In this document: positions 7,624 through 15,198 of the stretch, in pieces
How positions within the stretch are numbered: position 1 is the stretch's first letter
Layout of the letters: the number at the start of each line of letters is the position of its first letter
Source of the DNA: Rheinheimera baltica DSM 14885
GTDB lineage: Bacteria > Pseudomonadota > Gammaproteobacteria > Enterobacterales > Alteromonadaceae
DNA length: 51,948 bases
NCBI RefSeq assembly: GCF_000425345.1
Contig: NZ_AUDG01000029.1
Coordinates: 1 to 51,948, forward strand
Reading direction: 5' to 3'
The notes under the pieces: generated by a model
What the model was told of the DNA's origin: nothing
The model's input: the letters and a program-made list of their open reading frames with translations, nothing else
Database searches by the model: none
Made by a program: the position numbers and the translations under genes

Positions 7624-8907
7624 TTAAACTCCTTCCATAGATGGAAAAAGCTGTTGCATTAGCGCTCTCTTATGCGTCTTGATGGCTTCAAGCTTTTTGG
7701 TTTCGGCAGTGATAAAAGCGTCGAGGCTGCCCAAGCAAGAGGCAATATGCTGTTGTTCAGGGAGCTTGGGGACGAAAATCCGCACTGAAGAGAACAGGCT
7801 TTTGTTGATGATGGGGACAGCTTGCCTTCCAGCAAGCATTGCGATTCGCTCAGAGGCTAACGAAAGCGCAAAGTAAACGAAACCACCCGAGTGCTTGGAG
7901 CTGGGAATGACCGCGTTGATCTGCTGGTTCGTCGCACAGTCGTAAACGTTCTGTGCCACCTTCCCAATCGTGGAGCCAATGGATACAAAAAGAACACTGC
8001 CTGCTCTGATGTGCCGAGTCTCTGCAAAGCCTTCTGTGGTCAAAGTGGTCTTTGTTTGCTCTACAAAGCGCATGTCTGAGATGTCCGCTGGCGAAACGAA
8101 AGAGATGCCGCCTCCATAGAATAATGCCTGCGCAGTGCTGGGAGTGCTTCCTGTGACTACCCTCCCGAAATCGCCAATAGACTGATTCACCCACTCCCCG
8201 GCGTTTTGGAATTCGGGGAAGCGGAGGCGGGGTTGGGTTTCGCCTTCGCGGGGAAAAAGCTGCTGCATCAGCCCTTTTTTATGGCTCTTGAGCACGTCCA
8301 GTTTTCGGGCTTGGGCGGTCATTAGCTCGTCCACGGAGCTCAGGCACTCGGCGATTTTTTGTTGTTCGTCTGCTGAAGACACGGGCAAAGGCATTGCCAT
8401 AAAGTCGTCGCTTGATATGGCCATCCTATCGTGACGTGCACCCGTGCTAGATGCCTGCCGCATGTAGGTATGCCAACCCGTAGTTTTGAAAAAATGTTCG
8501 TAAAAGTCGTTCCTTTCGTCTTTGAATTTAAAGACCGTATAAAGGGGGGACATTACGCCCGTGCCAATTTTGTTCTTTGATATAGGGCCAACGGGTGCTG
8601 TTGACGATATGCGTGGGTTGTAGACGTAGCTACCCAGTTCAACAACAAAATAGCCCTCAAGTTTACCTTGTGTAGCAATGTCCTTATCAAAGAAATCTCG
8701 TTGATCTACTACGCCAAACTCAGCTGAATTAGTCAGAACACGATCAATTTTTTCGTCTCGGTTTTTCTGCTTCGCACGAATCGCTAAAAGATATAGAGGG
8801 ATATGTTTCCACTCTGGCGCATCCCGAAACTCCGGAAACCGCAGCTTAGGCACCAATACAGGTTTGCCGTCTTCCATCGTGGCGGTGGTTATTGTTGTAT
8901 TACTCAT
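7624..8907 (-). CDS. hsdS: Type I restriction-modification system specificity subunit
   Basis: HsdS, about 427 residues from the ATG at 8907 that overlaps the hsdR stop (tATGAGtaa); a GTG two codons earlier is possible. Two target recognition domains (about 20-190 and 235-390) are each followed by the conserved helical repeat: SADEQQKIAECLSSVDELM, KSHKKGLMQQLFP, then PEQQHIASCLGSLDAFI, KTHKRALMQQLFP. LRFPEF precedes each domain (27-32 and about 231-236). The two domains would define a bipartite DNA target, which cannot be predicted from sequence. The first domain is AT-rich compared with the repeats, as is common for exchanged recognition domains. Confidence 0.95.
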   Translation of the reverse strand: MSNTTITTATMEDGKPVLVPKLRFPEFRDAPEWKHIPLYLLAIRAKQKNRDEKIDRVLTNSAEFGVVDQRDFFDKDIATQGKLEGYFVVELGSYVYNPRISSTAPVGPISKNKIGTGVMSPLYTVFKFKDERNDFYEHFFKTTGWHTYMRQASSTGARHDRMAISSDDFMAMPLPVSSADEQQKIAECLSSVDELMTAQARKLDVLKSHKKGLMQQLFPREGETQPRLRFPEFQNAGEWVNQSIGDFGRVVTGSTPSTAQALFYGGGISFVSPADISDMRFVEQTKTTLTTEGFAETRHIRAGSVLFVSIGSTIGKVAQNVYDCATNQQINAVIPSSKHSGGFVYFALSLASERIAMLAGRQAVPIINKSLFSSVRIFVPKLPEQQHIASCLGSLDAFITAETKKLEAIKTHKRALMQQLFPSMEGV

Positions 8908-11900
8908 ACGCACTAAGTCCTGAAATATCGCGGCCTTGGGCGCGCTTGGTGAGTAGCGGATGCAGGTCTGCCATTAGCGCAAGCTCAGCCTGGGTGCGGG
9001 CTTTCCAGCCGAGCTCCAGCGGGGCCATCAGGTCGCTTAAGTGATCGCCGTCGAAAATCATCCGTTGCAAGATGCCGTCGACAAAGCTTTGCAGGGCGGC
9101 AGTTTCGAGGCCGTGCTTGCTGGCGATGCTCGCCAGTTCAGCAGCGTCTTTTTGTGCCTTAAAGCGGGTGTAGCCGTCACGGATGGCTTGTTCGCTCAGG
9201 CCCTCGCCTGCTTTTAGGGTAGCGATGTAGGCTGCAATGTCCTCTCGCTCGTTAATAAACTTGGCATCCGATTGGATGAGGCCAATGAGCTGCTCGCGGC
9301 TCATCGTCGATTTGCCGGGGCCTTTGGCCGAGAACTTGGTGATAAGGCCCATGATGTAGTCGTAATCAATCAGTGAGGAGGCAAACAGCACGAACTCGAA
9401 ATCGAGCTGATCTACATTGTCCGACGTAGGGTTGTCCGGCGTGGGTTTATCGCTGCCTTTACCCTGCTGGGCCTGTTGTTTAAGCCGCTGGGCGGTTTCA
9501 AGGTAGGCACCACGAAAGCCAAGCAGGTTTTCCTTCGGGATAATCTGCTCAATGGCGGCGGCGTTATCGTCGGTTAAGTCGGTGTATTGGTCGAGCTGAG
9601 TTTTAAGGCGCTGCACTTCCTTGAAGTGGTTGATGAAGGCAGCGCGGGCTTCGTCTCCCTTCAGGTTGTGCACGGCCTCGGGGGCGGTGTCCAAACCTTG
9701 GGATTTCATGAAAGCGTCAAGCTTTTGCACGGCCGCATCCAGTTTTTCGATAACCACCGGAGCTTTATCCACCAGCCAGATTTCACGGGCTTGCTCGCCG
9801 GAACTTTCGCCGGAGAACAGCGCGATAGCGGCATCGACGTTATCCTGCTGCTGGCGGAAATCGAGGATGTTGCCGAATGGTTTTGTGCCGTTTGGCTTCT
9901 TATCCTCTGCCTGAATACTGTTGAGCACGCGATTGGTACGCGAGAAGGCCTGAATTAAACCGTGATGCTTGAGGTTTTTATCCACGTAGAGCGTGTTCAG
10001 GTATTTGGAGTCAAAACCGGTGAGCAGCATGTCGACCACAATGGTGATATCGATTTTCTGCGCATGCGGATGATCGCTATTGGGCCATTGCTGGTCTTTA
10101 ATGCGCTTTTGCACATCCTGATAGTAAAGATCGAACTCGCTTATGCTGTGGTTGGTACCGTAGCGGCTGTTATAGTCGGCAAGGATGGCTTTAAGCGCCG
10201 CTTTTTTCTGCTCCGGCTCAACGGCGTTGTCTTCTTTCTCCTGCGGCAAATCTTCCTGAATTTGTTTTACATCGGCATCGCCCTCGGCGGGCGGCGAGAA
10301 AACGCAGGCGATATTCAACGGCTGGAAGTCAGCGTTAGCGGCCTGCTTTTCTGCTTGCACGGTCTTGAATAGCGCGTGGTATTCAATAGCGTCGTTAATA
10401 GAAGCGGTGGCAAGCACGGCATTGAAACGGCGCTGGCCGGTAGCGGCGTCGTGCTTGGCCAGAATGGCTTCGATAACGGCGCGTTTGGCGATGGCCTCGC
10501 CGGGCTTGGGCAGCGTTTTGCCTTCCTCGACCTTGGGCTTGAAGTAATCCACATGGAAGCGCAACACATTGCCATCTTCAATGGCGTGGGTAATGGTGTA
10601 GGCGTGAAGACGCTTTTGGAACAGGTCTTCGGTGGTCATCATGGATGCCACCTCGCCGTCGATCATTACCCGACTGGCATTACCGTTTTTTCCTCCAAAG
10701 ATGGGGGTACCAGTAAAGCCAAACAGCTGGGCTTTTGGAAAGAACGCTTTAATCGCCTTGTGGTTCTCGCCAAACTGAGAGCGGTGGCATTCGTCAAAGA
10801 TAAAGACAATACGTTTGTCGCGCAGCGGCTCTAGCTGCTCTTTGTAGGTGGCTTGGCCGCTTTTGGCGCGCAGCTGGTTGCGCTTGCTGTTTTCATCCAG
10901 CGCCAGGCCAAGTTTTTGAATGGTGGTAACAATCACCTTGTCGGCGTAGTCGTCTGACAGCAGGCGACGCACCAGCGCGGCGGTATTAGTGTTTTCCTCG
11001 ACGCAGCCTTCCTGAAACTTGTTGAATTCCTCACGGGTTTGTCGATCGAGGTCTTTGCGGTCGACAACAAACAGGCATTTTTCAATGTCGGGGTTGTCTT
11101 TGAGCAGCGTAGAGGCCTTGAAGGACGTCAGCGTTTTGCCGCTGCCGGTTGTATGCCAAATGTAACCATTGCCGCAGTTCTGGTGGATACTGTCAACGAT
11201 CTGTTTCACCGCATAAACCTGATACGGACGCATCATCATCAGCTTTTGCTCGCTGGCGATCAGCACCATGTAGCGGCTGATAGTCTGGCCGAGGGTGCAT
11301 TTAACAAGGAAGGTCTCGGCAAAACTGTCGAGGTGCGTGATCTTGTTGTTCTTCTCATCGGCAAACTGATAAATGGGCAAGAAGCGCTCGTCAGCATTGA
11401 AGGCGAAGTGACGGGCGTTGTTATTGGCGAAATACCAGGTATTGGTGCGGTTGCTAACGATAAAGAGCTGAAGGAAGCACAGCAGCGTTCTGGTGTAGCC
11501 ATTGCCTGGGTCGTTCTTATACTCGACGATTTGCTCCATGGCCCGCCGTGGGCTGACGGTGAGGGTTTTCAGCTCGATCTGTACGCAAGGCACACCATTG
11601 ATGAGCAAGATGACATCGTAACGATGGTGGCTGTAATCGGAGTTGATGCGCAGCTGGTTGATCACCTCAAAGGTGTTTTTGCACCAGTCTTTAATGTTGA
11701 CCAGGGTGTAGTTCAGCGGCGTGCCGTCGTCACGGGTAAAGCTGTTGCGCTCACGCAAGGTGCGCGCGGCGGTAAACACATCGGGGGTGACAATCTCTTC
11801 AAGCAATCGTGAGAATTCGCTATCGGTAAGCCGCACGCGGTTGAGGGCCTCGAACTTCTCGCGGAAGTTCTGCTCCAACGCAGCGCGGTCGCGGATGTCT

Positions 11901-12073
11901 TTACGGTATTCATATTTAAGGCTTTGAAGTTTACCGATAAAGCCGTATTCGATGCTATCTTCCCGCACACCGGAACTCGGGTTAGCAGAGGGCTTGCTGT
12001 AGCTGCCTTCAATTTCTGGCAATTTGTCCGTGACGCCTTGTTCGATTTTTTTTTCGGTCATTTTAATATCCAT
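8900..12073 (-). CDS. hsdR: Type I restriction endonuclease motor subunit (EcoR124-like HsdR)
   Basis: The start is taken at ATG 12071-12073 (MDIKMTEKK), giving 1,057 residues. The frame stays open 96 bases further upstream, but that extension has no family resemblance. Nuclease residues D153, E167 and K169 (YDVILLINGVPCVQIELKT) then fall almost exactly where EcoR124I has D151, E165 and K167, which supports the start. The SF2 translocase follows with TTGSGKT, DECH and TGTP motifs. The C-terminal helical region ends with the family-typical AQGRDISGLSAYE. HsdR docks on the M2S1 core, translocates unmethylated DNA and cuts it at a distance. It is the first gene of the operon, ahead of hsdS. Confidence 0.95.
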   Translation of the reverse strand: MDIKMTEKKIEQGVTDKLPEIEGSYSKPSANPSSGVREDSIEYGFIGKLQSLKYEYRKDIRDRAALEQNFREKFEALNRVRLTDSEFSRLLEEIVTPDVFTAARTLRERNSFTRDDGTPLNYTLVNIKDWCKNTFEVINQLRINSDYSHHRYDVILLINGVPCVQIELKTLTVSPRRAMEQIVEYKNDPGNGYTRTLLCFLQLFIVSNRTNTWYFANNNARHFAFNADERFLPIYQFADEKNNKITHLDSFAETFLVKCTLGQTISRYMVLIASEQKLMMMRPYQVYAVKQIVDSIHQNCGNGYIWHTTGSGKTLTSFKASTLLKDNPDIEKCLFVVDRKDLDRQTREEFNKFQEGCVEENTNTAALVRRLLSDDYADKVIVTTIQKLGLALDENSKRNQLRAKSGQATYKEQLEPLRDKRIVFIFDECHRSQFGENHKAIKAFFPKAQLFGFTGTPIFGGKNGNASRVMIDGEVASMMTTEDLFQKRLHAYTITHAIEDGNVLRFHVDYFKPKVEEGKTLPKPGEAIAKRAVIEAILAKHDAATGQRRFNAVLATASINDAIEYHALFKTVQAEKQAANADFQPLNIACVFSPPAEGDADVKQIQEDLPQEKEDNAVEPEQKKAALKAILADYNSRYGTNHSISEFDLYYQDVQKRIKDQQWPNSDHPHAQKIDITIVVDMLLTGFDSKYLNTLYVDKNLKHHGLIQAFSRTNRVLNSIQAEDKKPNGTKPFGNILDFRQQQDNVDAAIALFSGESSGEQAREIWLVDKAPVVIEKLDAAVQKLDAFMKSQGLDTAPEAVHNLKGDEARAAFINHFKEVQRLKTQLDQYTDLTDDNAAAIEQIIPKENLLGFRGAYLETAQRLKQQAQQGKGSDKPTPDNPTSDNVDQLDFEFVLFASSLIDYDYIMGLITKFSAKGPGKSTMSREQLIGLIQSDAKFINEREDIAAYIATLKAGEGLSEQAIRDGYTRFKAQKDAAELASIASKHGLETAALQSFVDGILQRMIFDGDHLSDLMAPLELGWKARTQAELALMADLHPLLTKRAQGRDISGLSAYE

Positions 12074-12336
12074 TAATAACCAGGCCTTGCGACAAACATA
12101 AACAAATAAATCATTTTGAAATGTTCTCGGCTTGCGCAGCGATAAAGCATTAACTTTAATTAAGCCCACATTAACAAGCCAGCTTAAATGATATTTTTAA
12201 ATATTTCCGGCAAAGGTGCCCTTTTCATACCGGTAATTTAACGCATTTAGAAACAAAGGGGTAGCGCTGATTAGCCTTAGTTAAACCCTGTTATACCGGC
12301 AAACTTGCTACACTTTATCCAGGAATGGGAGGTGTG
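12074..12336. other. Intergenic region between divergent hsdR and a small plus-strand gene
   Basis: About 260 AT-rich bases should hold the hsdR operon promoter on the minus strand and a promoter for the plus-strand small gene. TACACT at 12308-12313 is a plausible -10 for the latter. I see no strong palindrome or gene. A tataccgg-type repeat occurs (cataccgg at 12228, tataccgg at 12291), in the same orientation. Confidence 0.4.
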
Positions 12337-12525
12337 ATGACAATACATATTACTTATGAAGAGCGCATGGCATATATGCATGCACTGAAAACCCGCCAGG
12401 CTACGCCGGCATCCAGCGCTGCCTTTCGCAAGATACTGCAGCATGCAGTGCATGTTGCTAATGCAACATACAACGCTGTGCAGCTGGAACTGTTTAACGA
12501 ATTGCCGAGTGAAAAACGCGTTTAA
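12337..12525 (+). CDS. Small hypothetical protein
   Basis: A 62-residue protein starting at ATG 12337, four bases after GGGAGGTG, a strong ribosome site; an ATG at 12325 lies before that site and is rejected. It is mostly helical and polar (YEERMAYMHALKTR, then AFRKILQHAVHVANATYNAV) and ends with LFNELPSEKRV. There is no signal peptide or membrane segment. I do not recognise the family. It stands alone on the plus strand between the restriction operon and the GNAT-like pair. Confidence 0.6.
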   Translation: MTIHITYEERMAYMHALKTRQATPASSAAFRKILQHAVHVANATYNAVQLELFNELPSEKRV

Positions 12526-12540
12526 AAGTCTAGTTTTGAC

Positions 12541-12576
12541 TGGTTAAGCACTTAAGTACTTTAACGTCCTTAACCA
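12541..12576. repeat. Imperfect hairpin downstream of the small gene
   Basis: TGGTTAAG at 12541-12548 and CTTAACCA at 12569-12576 can pair around an internal CTTAAG-centred palindrome. There is no T run, so it is not a standard terminator. It follows the small gene by 15 bases and may protect the 3' end of its transcript. Confidence 0.4.
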
Positions 12577-12723
12577 GGTATTCGCTGCTTTAATACCCGC
12601 ACCAGCTTTTTATGTTCAACCGCTCTGATGCCTGCTGATTTTTATTATACAGCTTTGTTTTTCGCTTGATCACCCCACTCCAAAAAGTTACTATTTTTTA
12701 ACTTTAAATTACACGGATGAAAC

Positions 12724-13254
12724 ATGAAACAAGCAAGCCACCAACTGGCCGATAGCACTTACGCGCAGTTAAGAGAACAGAGCCGCGCACAAGCGGCATC
12801 AAAGATGCCATTACGTTTACAAGAATCAGTAAAACTTGATGATATTACCGGCCGTACTATTGCTCAGTTATCCCGCTGGGAAGCGCATCCTGATCGCCGG
12901 GTAATGTGGTCCTGGCCGCACTGGGCCAGCCGTTATGCCGCGATTTATCCAAAGCGCTTTGAACTGGCAATTTGGTTTCATAGTATGCTGTGCAGTGTAT
13001 CTTTGGGCCGACCAACCTGGGGAGCGGGAAAATTACGATTAGATTTTATTGAATCTTCCCCTGAGAAAACACCACTAACTGGCAATACAGCACAATTAAC
13101 GGTAATCGCAGCAGAAGCCTATGCTATTAATATAGGAGCGCAACAGGTGCGAATTATGAATCCGATAAATAACAAAGTTAGGTCACACTATGAGTCACTT
13201 GGCTATTTATACGTTGGTGGCAAAAGCAATTTTTGCACTAAGGATTTGATATGA
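12724..13254 (+). CDS. GNAT-like N-acetyltransferase (putative)
   Basis: A 176-residue protein. The N-terminal 60 residues are helical and polar. The C-terminal half resembles the acetyl-CoA-binding core and end of GNAT proteins: GKLRLDFIESSP, then AQLTVIAAEAYAINIGAQQVRI and VRSHYESLGYLYVGG (the alpha4-beta7 motif with the SLGY signature). The substrate is unknown. The stop overlaps the start of the next gene (ATGA), so the two are an operon. Some GNAT proteins are tRNA-acetylating toxins, but their antitoxin is normally upstream and DNA-binding, which does not fit here. The family call is moderate. Confidence 0.6.
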   Translation: MKQASHQLADSTYAQLREQSRAQAASKMPLRLQESVKLDDITGRTIAQLSRWEAHPDRRVMWSWPHWASRYAAIYPKRFELAIWFHSMLCSVSLGRPTWGAGKLRLDFIESSPEKTPLTGNTAQLTVIAAEAYAINIGAQQVRIMNPINNKVRSHYESLGYLYVGGKSNFCTKDLI

Positions 13255-13499
13255 ACAAGCGAACTGACAGGCCAGAACCCGGCACGCCAGAATTTGATAA
13301 ATGGCTTGGCGACTATATTGCCAAGCGTTTTAAAGAATTTGAGAATGTACCAGAGTTAGATCAAGTAGGTATTTTATCGGGAAGTCTGGAAAATTTTACC
13401 CAAACCGATGCAGAAGCTTTTCCTGATGAGCCGGAAGAATACATGCCGCACGAGCGGGTGAAGCTTGTGGTAGATAACAGCGATAAAGAAGACAAGTAA
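13251..13499 (+). CDS. Small acidic protein encoded with the GNAT-like gene
   Basis: An 82-residue strongly acidic protein (EFDKWLGDYIAKRFKEFENV, then AEAFPDEPEEYMPHERVKLV, ending DNSDKEDK). It has no membrane segment, no cysteine pairs and no recognised domain. Translation is coupled to the acetyltransferase-like gene by a four-base ATGA overlap, so the two proteins probably work together or bind each other. It ends just before the degenerate tRNA-Ser flank repeat. The function is unknown. Confidence 0.6.
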   Translation: MNKRTDRPEPGTPEFDKWLGDYIAKRFKEFENVPELDQVGILSGSLENFTQTDAEAFPDEPEEYMPHERVKLVVDNSDKEDK

Positions 13500-13506
13500 G
13501 ATGTTA

Positions 13507-13562
13507 GAACCGAAGGGTTCTCATAAAATCCTCGATTTCATTTATCTGGCCGAGAGAGGGAT
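13507..13562. repeat. tRNA-Ser 3'-flank repeat, copy B (degenerate, lacks the terminator hairpin)
   Basis: It reads gaaccgaagggttctcat, aaaatcctcgat, ttcatttatctggc, cgagagagggatt. Compared with the copy beside tRNA-Ser (50449-50553) it keeps both borders, including gaaccga and tcatttatctggc, but lacks the hairpin between them. The prophage inserted about 45 bases downstream. Confidence 0.7.
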
Positions 13563-13600
13563 TATTCCGGGCTTCCTGCCCTCCACCCCTTTGGGGCCGC

Positions 13601-13605
13601 ACTAA
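13601..13605. repeat. Left copy of the 5-bp target duplication (actaa)
   Basis: ACTAA directly precedes the TGTA terminus of the prophage and is repeated right after its other end at 50410-50414. Five-base duplications are the hallmark of Mu-type transposition. Removing the element restores gccgcactaaagtgcg, a small palindrome. Confidence 0.85.
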
Positions 13606-13780
13606 TGTAAGTGATCTAATAGAGTGAGAAACAGGGAACAAATGAAATTTGGCGGGAATAACTGGGAAGCCAATAGGAATAAGGGTTTCATAAAAAAAGC
13701 GGAAAAATGTCGATACCTATCAGTTTGAGAATTTAGCAAGTCCACGCCACAAACCACCCTACTACTGAGAACATCAGGCC
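13606..13780. promoter_or_regulatory. Left transposase-binding region (L1, L2, L3-like sites)
   Basis: Motifs resembling AGTTTGAGAAWTT occur at 13621 (AGAGTGAGAAAC), 13722 (AGTTTGAGAATTTAGC) and about 13763 (TACTGAGAACATC, weak). Counted from the terminus these are positions 16, 117 and about 158, an arrangement very like Mu attL, where L1 is terminal and L2 and L3 lie about 100 and 140 bases further in. The right end has the same motif in inverted orientation. Confidence 0.75.
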
Positions 13781-13789
13781 AAGCCAACC

Positions 13790-13880
13790 AGGTTAAAACA
13801 AAAATCCCCCGCAAAGCCCGTTTAAATATGGGTTAAAGGGTGATAGCCCACTGTTTAATGCAAGCTGAAACCATATCAAG
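13790..13880. other. Prophage left-end spacer without a recognised gene
   Basis: Between the transposase sites and the GATC-motif cluster I see no coding frame that looks real. The open minus-strand frame at 13602-13814 overlaps the terminus and the transposase sites and has an unlikely amino-acid composition. Confidence 0.4.
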
Positions 13881-13881
13881 C

Positions 13882-14041
13882 CGATCCGGCTTTATCTCTG
13901 AAAGTCGGATCACCGATCCAACTTAACCACGTTTCGATCCAACTTCGCTGCAGGTCAATGAGTTCATAGCATGTAGCCTAATTCGTCAAACATTCTCAAT
14001 TTTTAAAGTCGGATCATCTATTGTGCTTCGTGATCCGACTT
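13882..14041. repeat. Cluster of six 11-bp motifs, each with a GATC site
   Basis: Copies of YGATCCRRCTT or its complement lie at 13882 (CGATCCGGCTT), 13902 (AAGTCGGATCA), 13914 and 13935 (CGATCCAACTT twice), 14006 (AAGTCGGATCA) and 14031 (TGATCCGACTT). The last two form a perfect 11-bp inverted repeat with a 14-base spacer. The array lies directly upstream of the unknown gene at 14081 and looks like a multi-site operator. Every copy has a Dam site, so binding may be methylation-sensitive if the host has Dam. Confidence 0.7.
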
Positions 14042-14080
14042 CCTACAATCAACCACTGTATATTAAACCAGTATTTAAAA

Positions 14081-14497
14081 ATGCCTACTCTTCTAATTAG
14101 ACACGGCTATGGCACCAGGCATGTGAGCGAACGGCATAAGGAGTTGGTACCTATTGCCAGGAAAAACGGCCAGCAGCATTACGCTAAGTTTGGGTGCTTT
14201 ATAGAGCAGTCGGAATCTTTGGTTTGGTCCAAGCTTGCAGGACTTAAAAAGGTGAAAATAAACAATGTGTTTGGGTTTGGATCTAAAGATGGTTACTTAG
14301 ATGTGCAGTACATTGGCCCTAATGCTGTGGCGCTTGGTTATTACTTGAGTAAAACCGATACGGTATCAGTACCGCTGTTTAATCGCTTTCCGCTGGTATG
14401 GTGCGATTTACCTATAGCTGAGAACACAAACAACACGGCCCAGAATAGTAATGTGGTCGATTTGTTCCCTGGGAACCGTAAGTGGAGTGATACCTGA
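14081..14497 (+). CDS. Prophage left-end hypothetical protein
   Basis: A 138-residue protein from ATG 14081; the frame is open from 14021 but that part overlaps the repeat cluster. It is basic near the N-terminus (RHGYGTRHVSERHKELVPIA) and beta-rich later (VKINNVFGFGSKDGYLDVQY, then IGPNAVALGYYL). No family is recognised. Its last 90 bases overlap the end of the convergent repressor gene, so the two transcripts are antisense to each other. Genes in this place, outside the repressor, are often expressed in the lysogen. A function in superinfection or host change is possible but unsupported. Confidence 0.55.
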   Translation: MPTLLIRHGYGTRHVSERHKELVPIARKNGQQHYAKFGCFIEQSESLVWSKLAGLKKVKINNVFGFGSKDGYLDVQYIGPNAVALGYYLSKTDTVSVPLFNRFPLVWCDLPIAENTNNTAQNSNVVDLFPGNRKWSDT

Positions 14498-15052
14498 TTT
14501 TTCGCTAGACAAAATCATGGAGCCTCCCAGGCCAATCTGTAAACGCCAAACGGCGGCACCATTTCCTATGTCGACTACATAGAGCTCGCCATCTTGAACT
14601 GTCTTATCTTCCTTGTTAAGCAAAATTACCTGTTCTGGGTTTTCTATGTGATGCCTGGTATCTACTACCAGTAATGCCGATGAAGGCACTTTATGAGGCA
14701 ATAAGCTAACATCTATTTTTATGTATCTATTCGAGCCAAATAGAGGGAGGCTGACAGTTTCGGGAGCACTATCCACCCTATGTTCAGTCAGCAAGTCACT
14801 TACCATTAACTGGCTTTTTTCTACTATTCTACCTAACTTACCGGCAAGCAATCGCTTATTAACCAGGTCAGAAAAACAATGGCCTGTCTCGAGGGCCAAG
14901 GCGGCCAAATAATCTATATCAGGTAAGCGCCCCTCGAGTTCATAACTTCTGATCGTATTAACGTGCAACTGAGTTTTCTCTGCCATGTCTTTACGAGTAA
15001 GGACGTTATCCCTTATTTGCAGTATGTAACTTCCAAACTCAATCATATCCAT
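14408..15052 (-). CDS. Mu-like prophage repressor (HTH plus S24/LexA-like C-domain)
   Basis: A 214-residue protein. The N-terminal helix-turn-helix (about 5-62, VLTRKDMAEKTQLHVNTIRS, then YELEGRLPD) is XRE-like. The C-terminal part (about 125-214, GELYVVDIGNGAAVWRLQI, then ITILGRVV) has the S24 peptidase-like fold of LexA/CI repressors. The usual serine motif (DSMEPT) is not seen; the equivalent place reads DTRHHIENPE, so self-cleavage in the SOS response is doubtful. It is divergent from ner across a region of palindromic operators and should keep the transposition operon silent. Mu itself has an unrelated repressor. Confidence 0.8.
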   Translation of the reverse strand: MDMIEFGSYILQIRDNVLTRKDMAEKTQLHVNTIRSYELEGRLPDIDYLAALALETGHCFSDLVNKRLLAGKLGRIVEKSQLMVSDLLTEHRVDSAPETVSLPLFGSNRYIKIDVSLLPHKVPSSALLVVDTRHHIENPEQVILLNKEDKTVQDGELYVVDIGNGAAVWRLQIGLGGSMILSSEKSGITPLTVPREQIDHITILGRVVCVLSYR

Positions 15053-15060
15053 ATTCGCAC

Positions 15061-15165
15061 CTAAAAAAATACATTTATTTGTACTTTTAAATCAATAACC
15101 TATCGAAATACACACATTTAAGTATATTCGACCCCTTGCCAAATACATTTTTATGTATTTAAAAT
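15061..15165. promoter_or_regulatory. Early operator region with three palindromic sites
   Basis: Three related AT-rich dyads lie between the divergent repressor and ner genes: AAATACATTTATTTGTAC at 15067, AAATACACACATTTAAGTAT at 15106, and the perfect palindrome AAATACATTTTTATGTATTT at 15141-15160. The shared half-site is AAATACA. Repressor and Ner are the likely ligands, and the early (Pe) and repressor (Pc) promoters must lie here. By position it also corresponds to the internal activation sequence (transposition enhancer) of Mu. Confidence 0.75.
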
Positions 15166-15198
15166 GTATGCATGACGACATTTTAAAGGGCAAAAAAA

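Noticed and set aside
11039..11812. Long plus-strand open frame (257 codons) inside hsdR
   Set aside because: It is antisense to the conserved HsdR motor and nuclease domain; long antisense frames are a by-product of GC-biased codon use here.
12541..12576. Hairpin with GTTAA/TTAAC ends considered as an integron attC site
   Set aside because: The conserved attC core pattern (RYYYAAC with GTTRRRY) and unpaired extrahelical bases are not convincing, and no integron gene is in the window.
13602..13814. Minus-strand open frame of 70 codons
   Set aside because: It spans the prophage terminus and transposase sites, has unlikely composition and no ribosome site.
14408..15052. Repressor as a classical self-cleaving S24 protein
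   Set aside because: The fold pattern fits, but the serine motif region is not canonical, so cleavage is not claimed.
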